A stretch of 19,877 nt of DNA from Nitrososphaeraceae archaeon (lineage in GTDB: Archaea > Thermoproteota > Nitrososphaeria > Nitrososphaerales > Nitrososphaeraceae): assembly GCA_030038695.1 (NCBI GenBank), contig JASHSN010000105.1, positions 1-19,877 of the forward strand, written 5' to 3'. The notes under the pieces are model-generated. The model saw nothing but the letters and a program-made list of their open reading frames with translations. It had not been told where the DNA came from and did not search any database. Numbering within the stretch: the first letter of the stretch is position 1; the number at the start of each line of letters is the position of its first letter. Of this stretch, positions 1 through 7,565 are shown piece after piece. A program made the translations under genes and the position numbers.

Positions 1-590
1 CTTTTCAATCTTAAAAGTCGGTTGCTGGAAGGTGACTGAATCCAGTCATAACTTTTTTTGTAGCGAATCATGCTCGTGGCAAGGATAGGGATCTGTAAAG
101 TTACACCTTGCTTTACGAGTAACATGAGGAATATTGACAGTAGATGATTCACGTTACTGAGGCCAAATCCAGACTCAATGTTAATTTTTTTATAATATAA
201 ATTGTAAAAAGAGTTTACAGAGTCAAAAATAACAAGACAAGATTCAGACATTGAATCTATGACTTCATTTAAAATTGATTCAAAGTTTCCCTCAGTGGGA
301 AGATAAATCTTGATGCTCTTGTGAACATCCTCTAGCGGATTGCGTGTTTCGGTCGTTGTTATAGTCGAATGCTTTAGAATTAATCTTGCCCTGACATATG
401 CGCTGAACGTTGTATCCAGGTCTATATAAGTTACTTTTTTTTGAAAGATGCGACAGGACTCCTGATGTATTCTGCCAAGGCAACAGCGTGACGCAAGCAT
501 AGAGGTGAAACATAATTTCGCATAAGGGTCGTTAAATACTAGTGCATTCAAACCTTCGATGCTGAGTATATCGTTATAGACACCTTCCAC
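1..590 (-). CDS. RecA/KaiC-fold ATPase-like protein with degenerate Walker A (partial, 3' end outside window)
   Basis: Minus-strand frame open from 590 to the window edge, 196 codons, no stop. I start it at GTG 590-588; a TATA-like box (618-627, minus) lies about 30 bp upstream. The order of elements is that of RecA-superfamily domains (RadB, KaiC, GvpD type). A beta strand plus loop, NALVFNDPYAK (about 15-25), sits where Walker A should be. KKVTYIDLDTTFSAYVRAR (51-69) resembles the second strand after the P-loop. CLVIFDSVNSFY (118-129) looks like a Walker B strand ending in Asp. PILATSMIR (168-176) resembles the following sensor strand, and a Trp-containing segment (183) resembles the RecA core end. 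What is missing is the GxxxxGK[ST] P-loop: no Gly-Lys-Thr/Ser is present, so ATP hydrolysis is doubtful. It lies 186 bp downstream of the RAM-domain gene on the same strand. The fold call is by pattern only; function is unknown and C-terminal domains may lie beyond the edge. Confidence 0.6.
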   Translation of the reverse strand, partial: MEGVYNDILSIEGLNALVFNDPYAKLCFTSMLASRCCLGRIHQESCRIFQKKVTYIDLDTTFSAYVRARLILKHSTITTTETRNPLEDVHKSIKIYLPTEGNFESILNEVIDSMSESCLVIFDSVNSFYNLYYKKINIESGFGLSNVNHLLSIFLMLLVKQGVTLQIPILATSMIRYKKSYDWIQSPSSNRLLRLK

Positions 591-617
591 GTTCGTATAT
601 AATGTGAGTAGAGGCTG

Positions 618-627
618 AATATATAAT
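618..627 (-). promoter_or_regulatory. TATA-box-like element for the RecA-fold gene
   Basis: The minus strand reads ATTATATATT about 30 bp before the GTG at 590, the spacing expected if transcription starts within a few bases of the start codon. It is separate from the upstream gene, which ends at 777. Confidence 0.4.
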
Positions 628-776
628 GAATTATGATGGCTGAATATCTTCAACCTAAGGAAGTCAAATCGTGTTTGCGCAGAGCGTGGGATAATTACTG
701 TACGAACCTCCAAGCTACGGATCTTGTGCAGATTATGTTGCTGTGTGTCTTTCCAATTAGTACCTGTATTATCGTG

Positions 777-1046
777 TCAGAGATCGAGTTGCTGTCTTTT
801 GCCCTTCTCTCCCTGACCCTCGATGACTATCATGGTGAGAGTCGACCTCACTTTATCAATTCTTCGTACATGCCAAGTAATGGTTTCTCTCAATCTATCC
901 ATGGTTTCAGATTTGATCTTTAATATAATATCGTAAACCCCGTACACTCCACTGACCTCGATAACCTCGTTCAATTTTTTTAACTCCTTTATGATTTCCT
1001 CCTCAGAGCCAAGATCACAGTTAATTAAGACGTATGCTGTCGGCAT
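777..1046 (-). CDS. Stand-alone Lrp/AsnC-type RAM (ligand-binding) domain protein
   Basis: 89 residues, ATG at 1046-1044. It matches the C-terminal effector-binding half of Lrp/AsnC regulators and nothing else: TAYVLINCDLGSEEEII (3-19) is the first strand and helix, VSGVYGVYDIILKIK (31-45) carries the typical V-x-G-x-YD-hh signature, and a helix and a strand follow (48-75). There is no N-terminal helix-turn-helix, so it cannot bind DNA alone by the Lrp mode. Such stand-alone RAM domains are common in archaea; family members form beta-alpha-beta-beta-alpha-beta dimers and higher assemblies that bind amino acids or partner with full-length Lrp proteins. The last ~10 residues are polar and charged (EGQGEKGKRQQLDL). 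A TATA-like stretch lies at 1069-1078, about 28 bp before the ATG, so the mRNA is probably leaderless. The RecA-fold gene follows on the same strand. The ligand cannot be inferred. Confidence 0.85.
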   Translation of the reverse strand: MPTAYVLINCDLGSEEEIIKELKKLNEVIEVSGVYGVYDIILKIKSETMDRLRETITWHVRRIDKVRSTLTMIVIEGQGEKGKRQQLDL

Positions 1047-1068
1047 CCCATTTCATATTTTCACCGCA

Positions 1069-1078
1069 CTTATTAAAC
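1069..1078 (-). promoter_or_regulatory. TATA-box-like element for the RAM-domain gene
   Basis: The minus strand reads GTTTAATAAG, centred about 28 bp upstream of ATG 1046. This fits a leaderless transcript. A GGTGA closer to the ATG could serve as a weak ribosome binding site if transcription starts earlier. Confidence 0.4.
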
Positions 1079-1306
1079 TCTTTTCAATACCTGTGTAATT
1101 TTAGGCCTATTCCCCTGTTGGATATCCTCGTGGCCATCAATATGCGATAGAAGTGACCCGATGTTAATTGCTCATCGATGCGTGTATGTATGATGACTAA
1201 ACCCACTTTCCATGGCCATGGTCATCACCAGCTTATCGAAAGATTACCGGTGAGATATGAAGGAGACATCGGATTATTACGTATCTAAATTTCCTCTTTA
1301 TAAATT

Positions 1307-1912
1307 TCAGGCACTACTACTACAACTACTACTAGGAGTCAACCTTTTCACTGCAAGAGCGTAAATTCCACCAGCTGCATACGCAATAGCTATTAACATC
1401 CTAGATAAGAGGACAGCAAGATCATGTTTCAAAGCAAATACCGTTATACCAATACCTATTGAGATAGGAATGGAGGCAAGAGCAAGGAGACCTACTATCA
1501 TCTGTTCACGGTTATCAATATTGCCGTATCTTTTCATAAGGAGATATGTAGAAAGATTTCCTAGGCCTATACCAACAAGAATTAGGTACTGGTACATGGA
1601 TGGAAAGACACCTATCAAAGCGAATGGAGCAGCCCAACAGAATCCGTTTACGATCTTTGCACCAATAGGCCATTTGAGACTATTTTTCATTCTTGCACGT
1701 ACTGAAGAAAATACTCTACGGGATTTTCGAAAAATCAATCCAAATGTCGCGCCAAAGCTTACCAACCATATTATTACATATTCGTATGCAGGATACGGAT
1801 ATTTGACGACAACTTCACTAAGAAGTGTGCCCATTACTACCGCTACCGAGACACCTATAAAAAGTAGGCCAAAAGCCCGTTTTGTCTCCAGCCGCTGAGA
1901 ATTTTTTTGCAC
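1307..1912 (-). CDS. Uncharacterised multi-pass membrane protein
   Basis: 201 residues, not recognised. The first 13 residues are charged (MQKNSQRLETKR), then hydrophobic segments appear at about 14-32, 44-62, 89-107, 108-126, 139-160 and 164-187, giving five or six transmembrane helices. Short basic loops (FRKSRRVFSSVRARMK, 62-76; MKRYGNID, about 126-133) follow helices, compatible with cytoplasmic positions. The C-terminus is a low-complexity Ser tail, PSSSCSSSA, encoded by a run of AGT codons (a CTA-repeat tract at 1312-1335 on the plus strand). No conserved polar motif marks a transporter or enzyme class. It stands alone: 260 bp separate it from the RAM-domain gene and over 900 bp from the next gene. 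The compositional pattern argues for a real coding gene; the function is unknown. Confidence 0.65.
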   Translation of the reverse strand: MQKNSQRLETKRAFGLLFIGVSVAVVMGTLLSEVVVKYPYPAYEYVIIWLVSFGATFGLIFRKSRRVFSSVRARMKNSLKWPIGAKIVNGFCWAAPFALIGVFPSMYQYLILVGIGLGNLSTYLLMKRYGNIDNREQMIVGLLALASIPISIGIGITVFALKHDLAVLLSRMLIAIAYAAGGIYALAVKRLTPSSSCSSSA

Positions 1913-2868
1913 GAACTACAACATTTCTATAATTACAATTTATGAATGTTTACATCGTGATTGCTAGGATTTCTTCCAAATCAGGAGAAGCGTTCCAAGG
2001 ATGTGTTTTAGTCTACGAGTAAATTAAAAAAGACCTGTACAAAAATGCTCATCAATCTTTCAAAAATTCCAAAGCAATTGATACTGGCACATGACATTAA
2101 TCGACGATAATCGCAAATTACTAATCCAAAAATAAGTTTTCTAAATCTCGATTTATCAATTATCACTGAACTTAAAATTATAACGTCAGTGACATATTCT
2201 AAAAGCTCATTCCAGTTGCTTTATATATACTCGACTCATTTATCGCTCGAACTATTATTATTATTATTAGGAAGCGGTATTCCTAGCTCCAATATGCTAA
2301 AATATGGTTCAGTCTTCATATCATAACAAATCGGCACATGTTAACCTGACAATGACGGGACTCTTACCCTAAGGCTGCTGGCATCAACAATGTTCGTTTG
2401 CATATTGTGGTATTCTCCTTCACTAGTCACTAATCCTTCTCCCAAAAGACACCTAGCCAGTTGAAGTCTATAAAACCACTATTTTGTTCCGCTATTCATA
2501 CGTACGTAATTTAATCATCGTGATACGCATCTTTAATTAGACTCCTGCTTCTATTGTATCTACGATGATGTAACTTTCTAGTACCTACCACCCTGTAGTA
2601 TCGCTAATTGGTTTCTTCTTTCTTTCCAGCTTCCAGGGAGAGTATCGAAAAATAAAATGAAATTTTTTAGGATTGTAAATAATCACATGATCCATCAAGT
2701 TATCGTCGTACTTACTGTAGATTCCCGAGAGCCTTCTTTAGCACATGATGTTTGCAAACAAACTGAACACTGGTAAGACAACCAACAAATATCTAAGGAC
2801 TTTACCCTGAATAGCGGGCCTAGGTGAATAACGATTCGATCTGAATCTCGACCATTGAGAAGCGTACT
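1913..2868. other. Gene-free region of about 950 bp
   Basis: No open frame here has protein-like composition on either strand. It holds a strong TATA-like box at 2220-2229 with no evident gene after it and an ATT trinucleotide run at 2254-2268. Short frames such as one of 26 codons from 1942 have no recognisable character. No tRNA-like fold was seen. Confidence 0.6.
2220..2229 (+). promoter_or_regulatory. Orphan TATA box
   Basis: TTTATATATAC around 2219-2230 is a near-ideal archaeal TATA box; predicted transcription start is near 2250, just before five ATT repeats (2254-2268). Only very short frames follow (an 11-codon frame with two early stops nearby). The motif is almost palindromic, so it could work in either direction. 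A non-coding RNA or a decayed gene are both possible. Confidence 0.35.
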
Positions 2869-3870
2869 ATGTTCGCAACAAGGGATAATGGATGGAATGT
2901 GAACAGACATTTATTACTAATTGGGAGCGCACTAGTTATTACAATTATCATGCTATTTTACATCGTAAATAATATTTTAATTCATAGACCTGTAATTGTT
3001 GCTGGATTTGATAAGTTTGGAATAAAGGAGATCTATCCCACGAAGAATGGTGGAGAAGAATGGTTTATGAATATGCTTGATCCAAACAGCGATCCAAGAA
3101 CCGTCAATACTCCAAAGATGACTCTAAATGCGGATGGATCATGGAAAGTAGCGTTTGATAATACCAATAACAATAACCAACAACAACTAGTTATCCCAAT
3201 TCAATACAGTGGAACGTGTTGTCAAGATGAAGTTAGATATAGCATACTTACATCTTCAGGCTATGATGCTAATAAAATAATCGTAGATCAACAAGAGTTA
3301 GAGAGGCGAGGTTATATGCAATCACCCAACGATTGGAAGAATGTCGAGATGACCGGATATGTAAAATTAATATCAAATACAGGATCAAGTTTTGCAACAA
3401 ATAATGGTGGATGGACATGGGAGGCAAGAGGCGCAAGACACTTTGGCGATAATGCTCCTGACGTTTGTTATGGTACATCATATAATGCCCATATACTCTG
3501 GGGTACTGGTGATGTTAGATGGGAAAAAGAACAGTGGCATGACCATATTGTAACTACCGGCTACCATCCTTCATCAGCTATCAGTATAGGTAAATTCATA
3601 GGATTTAAGGCAATAATGTATAATGATGTACAGCTTGATGGCAAAACTGTTGTAAAATTGGAAATCTGGTTAGACCCATATAGTGACAATAGATGGCATA
3701 AAGTATATCAATTTATTGATTCTGGAGGGTGGGGAAATGCAGGTCAAGAATGTGGAGGGAATTCTGATCAAATAATAACATGGGGTGGCCCCTTAGCAAT
3801 ATTTAGATGGGATGAAGCAACTGACGTAGACATCAAGGATTTTAGCATAAGGGAAATACAGGCGCCTTAA
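2869..3870 (+). CDS. Membrane-anchored extracellular ConA-lectin/polysaccharide-lyase-like protein
   Basis: 333 residues. A single hydrophobic helix at 14-37 follows a short polar N-terminus with Arg residues, giving a signal-anchor with the bulk outside the cell. The mature part is rich in Gly, Trp, Asn and Asp and alternates short strands, as expected of a beta jelly-roll (concanavalin A-like) fold. Recurrent motifs I associate with a thaumarchaeal secreted family are TKNGGEEWFMN (58-68), LNADGSWKV (86-94), EQWHDH, KLEIWLDPYSDNRWHKV and the C-terminal ITWGGPLAIFRWDEATDVD. The family is often linked to carbohydrate binding or alginate-lyase-like folds; no catalytic residue can be assigned. 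CC and further Cys residues could form disulfides outside the cell. ATG 2869 is chosen because the next in-frame start (GTG in WNVNR) would still leave the helix intact, so the true start is uncertain by 11 codons. It is a single-gene unit. Confidence 0.7.
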   Translation: MFATRDNGWNVNRHLLLIGSALVITIIMLFYIVNNILIHRPVIVAGFDKFGIKEIYPTKNGGEEWFMNMLDPNSDPRTVNTPKMTLNADGSWKVAFDNTNNNNQQQLVIPIQYSGTCCQDEVRYSILTSSGYDANKIIVDQQELERRGYMQSPNDWKNVEMTGYVKLISNTGSSFATNNGGWTWEARGARHFGDNAPDVCYGTSYNAHILWGTGDVRWEKEQWHDHIVTTGYHPSSAISIGKFIGFKAIMYNDVQLDGKTVVKLEIWLDPYSDNRWHKVYQFIDSGGWGNAGQECGGNSDQIITWGGPLAIFRWDEATDVDIKDFSIREIQAP

Positions 3871-4437
3871 GCATACTCGTCATCTTAGTCATTCTACTGA
3901 CCTCATTAATCATCATATTGACTCAGAGAGAGAGGATATGACATGCCCAAATACTTGGGTATTAGCGTAGCTTATTTTCGGTCGTAGAACATGGTCTATG
4001 AGATCCTTAACTAGTTAGCCCCACATGTAACCATAGTGACTGATCTCCTCTTCAGAAGCGCAATTGGATGGAGATATATGTAAATATCAGTGCCATGTAG
4101 GCGAGAAGATAGTTGATTATATGTTTATATTCAATTATCACATATCATTAGAGCAGGATTAAATCTAGACTAACACCTATAGGCACAGGGTAGGTTTCTT
4201 GAGACATTCGAGATATCGAGATCTAGTAATTGATTTAAAATTGTATTTTTAGCTAGTTCGTTGCTGTCTCGGAAGCGCAATTCAGATATTACGTCTCGGT
4301 TTTTGCGTCGTCGCGTATTGCGCCGACTGAATTCGGCACAATGCGTCATTTGTAGAAGCATCTCGCACCACTGTTTTATCAAACAAATGGGAAAACTGGG
4401 TGTCTCTTTTTATTCTACAATTGCTATGTATATTGTA
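3871..4437. other. Gene-free region before the small zinc-ribbon gene
   Basis: No convincing gene. The stretch 4261-4386 continues the downstream reading frame upstream, but its translation is Arg/Ser-rich without family character and the DNA is locally GC-rich (for example GCGTCGTCGCGTATTGCGCC), so I treat it as non-coding. An 11-bp word, GAAGCGCAATT, occurs twice (near 4057 and 4271). Confidence 0.5.
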
Positions 4438-4755
4438 ATGTTCAACGTCAGACTGCTACAACGCTGGCTATTGGTTGTTGTACCTATTATAGCAGCAAGC
4501 ATGTTAGCAACTTATTTTCTTGGTTTTGTGATAGGATTTATAACAAATATGTTCATGTTTATACTAGTAATCTTATACATCCAAAGAAAAAAATGGAGGG
4601 AGTTTGGGTTTAATGATAACCAAGAAGGATATTATGGTAGTCATAGCAGCAATGACACGAAACTAAATTATCTATGTTTAAGATGCGGTAGTAAAGTCAA
4701 CGGCAAGACATGCATTAAATGTGGTTCGCACATGAAAAAAGGTCTCTTTAAATAA
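4438..4755 (+). CDS. Small two-helix membrane protein with C-terminal zinc ribbon
   Basis: 105 residues from ATG 4438. A basic N-terminus (MFNVRLLQRW) is followed by two hydrophobic segments (about 10-28 and 30-47), a basic stop (QRKKWRE, 49-55), a polar linker and a zinc ribbon: CLRC at 80-83 and CIKC at 92-95, with Gly-Ser after each pair. Such DUF-like zinc ribbons fused to membrane helices are common in archaea; partner and role are unknown. The cytoplasmic side for the ribbon is inferred from the basic residues after helix 2. Start choice: the frame is open further upstream (ATG at 4387 and 4426, TTG at 4261), but the residues before 4387 are not protein-like. TTTTATTC at 4407-4414 is about 27 bp before 4438, fitting a leaderless start there. 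Confidence 0.6.
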   Translation: MFNVRLLQRWLLVVVPIIAASMLATYFLGFVIGFITNMFMFILVILYIQRKKWREFGFNDNQEGYYGSHSSNDTKLNYLCLRCGSKVNGKTCIKCGSHMKKGLFK

Positions 4756-5170
4756 ATCATCCTCTATAACTAGTTAAAATCGTCGCTTCCAATTATCGCA
4801 AATGCCAAATGTATTTCGGATATTTTAGGTCAATCTTTGGTAGTCTTCATCATTGACACAGAGGAAGTTTTTTTTCTGATGCAAAAATATTGCAGTTGTA
4901 TTTATAGGATTACGGATAACAGATGACACGTAGTTTCATTTCAACTGTCGACTGTATTGTTAAACAAATTATGATGAATCGCAAATTCACTAAGTAAATG
5001 ATGCTTCTTTATTTGATGTCATTCTTCGGTACGTAATAATATTGTTAAGGTTTTGACTGCAACTATTTGAAGTGCGTTATTAGTTCGTACAGACAAGTCA
5101 ACAATGCAAATATATGTATACGCCCCTACTACTACTAGTAATACTTGTTGGCAATCCTTATACACCAACA
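4756..5170. other. Gene-free region
   Basis: No open frame of coding character. AT-rich near the right end; AATATATGTATA at 5109-5120 could be a TATA box for the broken small gene beginning at 5171. Confidence 0.5.
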
Positions 5171-5310
5171 ATGACCACAAAAGGGAGTTTAATCTTGGCG
5201 ATCCTGGCAATCGCCATAGCGGCGTCAACAATAATGGTGTAGTTGGCCTTACACAGCATAACGTATTGGCAGATCCCTGGAGATGGGGAGGAGATCCATC
5301 AAAGAACTAG
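5171..5310 (+). pseudogene. Small exported protein gene disrupted by a frameshift
   Basis: ATG 5171 opens a 23-codon frame reading MTTKGSLILAILAIAIAAST then IMV and TAG (5240-5242): a textbook signal peptide with a basic start and an Ala/Ile/Leu core. The next frame, sharing base 5239, continues as VVGLTQHNVLADPWRWGG DPSKN to TAG at 5308-5310. Joined, this gives a roughly 45-residue precursor whose hydrophobic core runs into VLA-DP, a plausible signal-peptidase site followed by a short Trp-rich mature peptide. The join needs a -1 shift near 5230-5240, equivalent to one lost base. Alternatives are a sequencing indel, a recoding event, or that only the downstream frame (open from 5104) is real. 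Small secreted peptides of this kind are frequent in these archaea. A perfect hairpin (5345-5382) follows 35 bp later. Compare the similar case at 9719-9887. Confidence 0.5.
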
Positions 5311-5621
5311 CGCAACTGCCACTACAGCGGCAGCAGCGGGTGGGAGTGAGCTGCTATGATGTAAGATAGCTAGCAGCTCACTACAGTGCCTCTAATAACT
5401 ATAGAGAGGTAAGTTAGTGTGTGTTGTTTATTATTTACTGCCTATACCTCCAACCATTTCCTTAGTCTATCGTGGTCATTAATACACGGATAGATAGTGC
5501 TTCAACAGCAAGCATTCCAGAGCGTCCAGCGAATATAAACTAGTATTAAAAGATAGAATAGACATAAACCGAATGATATTAAAAGACATAAGGAGTAAAT
5601 TATCTATAGAAATGATAATAA
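5311..5621. other. Intergenic region with a strong hairpin
   Basis: Contains the 12-bp perfect inverted repeat at 5345-5382, preceded by a GC-rich run (CTGCC...GGCAG around 5316-5335). Closer to the next gene are two copies of an ATTAAAAGA word (about 5545 and 5578) and an AAGGAG at 5589-5594 that is too far from the TTG start at 5622 to be its ribosome binding site. Confidence 0.5.
5345..5382 (+). terminator. Perfect 12-bp hairpin, possible terminator or structured RNA
   Basis: AGTGAGCTGCTA (5345-5356) is the exact reverse complement of TAGCAGCTCACT (5371-5382) with a 14-nt loop. There is no T-run after it, so it is not a classic intrinsic terminator; its place 35 bp after the small exported-protein gene suggests a 3'-end or stability hairpin. 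A dyad protein-binding site is the alternative. Confidence 0.4.
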
Positions 5622-7559
5622 TTGAATGTAGATCAAAAAGATCAAGAATTTGAAATACTTGGTAAACAGCTTAATGACATATATATTTCAATTATAGATC
5701 ATGCACAAAAAGCACAGAGTAAGTTTCGTCTTAACATACATGAAAACCAAAATAAATGTAGCCTTGATAACCTATTGTGTTATTTAGCATTAAGGGAATA
5801 TGACTTGTCAGATTTACAGCTAAGATTAGCCGAACAAGGCTTGTCTTCCTTAGCAATGCTTGAAGGTCACGTACTAGTTAGCGTTGAACAGGTTCTCAAA
5901 TATTTTAGAATTGCGCCAGTTAAAACTAGTTTATGCAGGATTAATTCTCAAAGTAGTAGTTTTTTGCTGGCAAAGTGTTCTGAACTATTATTTGGGTCTC
6001 CAAGAAAAGGAAGAAGGACCCATATTATGGTAACACTTGATTCTTCTGATATCTTCCAATACGAATTGATTGAGCAACTACTTGAAAACGGTTTGGACAT
6101 AGCTCGTATTAATTGTGCCCATAATTCAAAAAGGGAATGGAAGCTACTAATCGAATCTATACGCACCGCAGAAGAACGATTGGTTCGACATGGAAAAACA
6201 ATTGGACGTAAATGCATGATTTTAATGGACTTAGGAGGTCCAAAGATCCGTACAGGGCCTATGGAACTTAAAGTTCGTCCGCTGAAGATTTCTGTCCCAA
6301 TAGATATACATGGTAGCCCATTGCGTCTTGTCGAGGGATTCTTGGATAGTGAAGCAATCCAAACTGAGCTAGTGAACCAAGGAGGGAGCAAATCAAGCTT
6401 TGTTATAGCAATATCCAAAATCCTTTACGGAGGATTAGGAAGTTTGAGTATAGGTCAAAAGATAAACTTCCGTGACGCACGGGATGAACGCATATGTACT
6501 ATTACAGTGCTGGAGCGAATAGGTTCCACTAGAGTACGAATAGGACTGGAACAAACTGCTTACATAAAAGAAGGTATGGAGTTAGTGTGTCAAATAAATG
6601 ATGTTGATAATGACAGTAGCAAGTGCTCATTCACAGTAGGATCTATCAAACCACAACCGATTGAGATAAAGGTACAGGCTGGAAATATACTGCGGCTTTA
6701 TAAAGATAATACGAAATTAGGTCATAGTGGATCGGATGGCAAACCTGCAGGCATTAGTTGTACGCATTCAGATGTTCTTTGCCAAGTCGCGATTGGTCAT
6801 AGAGTATTCATAGACGATGGGAAGATTGAAGCTATTGTACGTTCTTCACATGAAGAATATCTTGAGCTAGAGATTATTTCACCTAAAGGCATGACAGCTG
6901 AGATCAAATCCAACAAGGGTATCAACTTCCCGGATTCGAACATAAGAATACCGGCGTTAACGCCAGAAGATATAATGAATTTGGAATTTGTTGTCAAAAA
7001 CGCAGATTTAGTGGGAATAAGCTTTGTCAATAGACCAGAGGATATCTATAATCTACATAAGGAACTATCAAAGCTAAATCATGCGGATTTCAGTATAGTT
7101 GCAAAGATTGAAACTGCTGAAGCAATTCATAATTTAGCTAAAATACTTATTGCTGGACTGGAATTGCCAAAATTTGCGATATCAATAGCACGGGGAGATT
7201 TGGCTGTTGAAATAGGATTCGGTAATTTGGCATTTGTTCAAGAAGACATACTTTGTTTATGTGAAGCAACTCATATTCCCGTCATCCTGGCCACACAAAT
7301 ATTAGAAAGCTTAACTGAAAGCGGCCTTTGGACTCGTCCTGAAATAACAGATGCAGTTATGGGACAGCGAGCAGAATGTGTGATGTTAAACAACGGCACA
7401 CATATAGTTGAAGCGGTAAAAACTTTAGCGGGATTACTAAGTACTGAAGAAAGGCACCAAATAAAGAAGCATCAATTATTCAGGGAATTTACAAGACAAA
7501 ATGGTATATTTGAAGACACCCAGGGTGACGACCACTACTTTCCTCTAGAGCACAGATAA
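5622..7559 (+). CDS. Pyruvate-kinase-like protein with extra N-terminal domain
   Basis: 645 residues against about 470 for ordinary pyruvate kinase. Residues 1-130 form a helical extension with a segment DNLLCYLALREYDLSDLQ...LGLSSL-type (49-76) that I recall from large bacterial pyruvate-kinase-like proteins. The TIM-barrel follows: ARINCAH (161-167, cf. RxNFSH), DLGGPKIR (203-210), a long B-domain-like insertion (about 215-430) ending with FIDDGKIE (396-403), KGINFP (432-437), SFVNRPED (467-474), AKIE (494-497, catalytic Lys), ARGDL (523-527, metal/substrate loop) and ATQILES (557-563). The usual MLSGETA after the barrel is changed to CVMLNNGTH (586-594), and the C-terminal allosteric domain is absent. 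Conserved Lys, Glu and Asp suggest phosphoenolpyruvate chemistry is possible, but the substrate is uncertain. The TTG start at 5622 is supported by the same TTG-AAT start in the copy at 7805. It converges on that fragment 6 bp away. Transfer from bacteria is likely. Confidence 0.75.
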   Translation: MNVDQKDQEFEILGKQLNDIYISIIDHAQKAQSKFRLNIHENQNKCSLDNLLCYLALREYDLSDLQLRLAEQGLSSLAMLEGHVLVSVEQVLKYFRIAPVKTSLCRINSQSSSFLLAKCSELLFGSPRKGRRTHIMVTLDSSDIFQYELIEQLLENGLDIARINCAHNSKREWKLLIESIRTAEERLVRHGKTIGRKCMILMDLGGPKIRTGPMELKVRPLKISVPIDIHGSPLRLVEGFLDSEAIQTELVNQGGSKSSFVIAISKILYGGLGSLSIGQKINFRDARDERICTITVLERIGSTRVRIGLEQTAYIKEGMELVCQINDVDNDSSKCSFTVGSIKPQPIEIKVQAGNILRLYKDNTKLGHSGSDGKPAGISCTHSDVLCQVAIGHRVFIDDGKIEAIVRSSHEEYLELEIISPKGMTAEIKSNKGINFPDSNIRIPALTPEDIMNLEFVVKNADLVGISFVNRPEDIYNLHKELSKLNHADFSIVAKIETAEAIHNLAKILIAGLELPKFAISIARGDLAVEIGFGNLAFVQEDILCLCEATHIPVILATQILESLTESGLWTRPEITDAVMGQRAECVMLNNGTHIVEAVKTLAGLLSTEERHQIKKHQLFREFTRQNGIFEDTQGDDHYFPLEHR

Positions 7560-7565
7560 CCGCTG

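Noticed and set aside
292..513. A 73-codon minus-strand frame
   Set aside because: It lies in another frame of the RecA-fold gene, which has far better protein character over the same bases.
633..923. A 96-codon plus-strand frame
   Set aside because: It is antisense to the RAM-domain gene and the RecA-like upstream region, with no family features.
1210..1221. Palindrome CCATGGCCATGG
   Set aside because: Short, isolated, and not placed at a promoter; likely chance.
4261..4386. N-terminal extension of the zinc-ribbon protein from TTG 4261
   Set aside because: Arg/Ser-rich translation unlike a protein domain, and a TATA-like element supports a later start.
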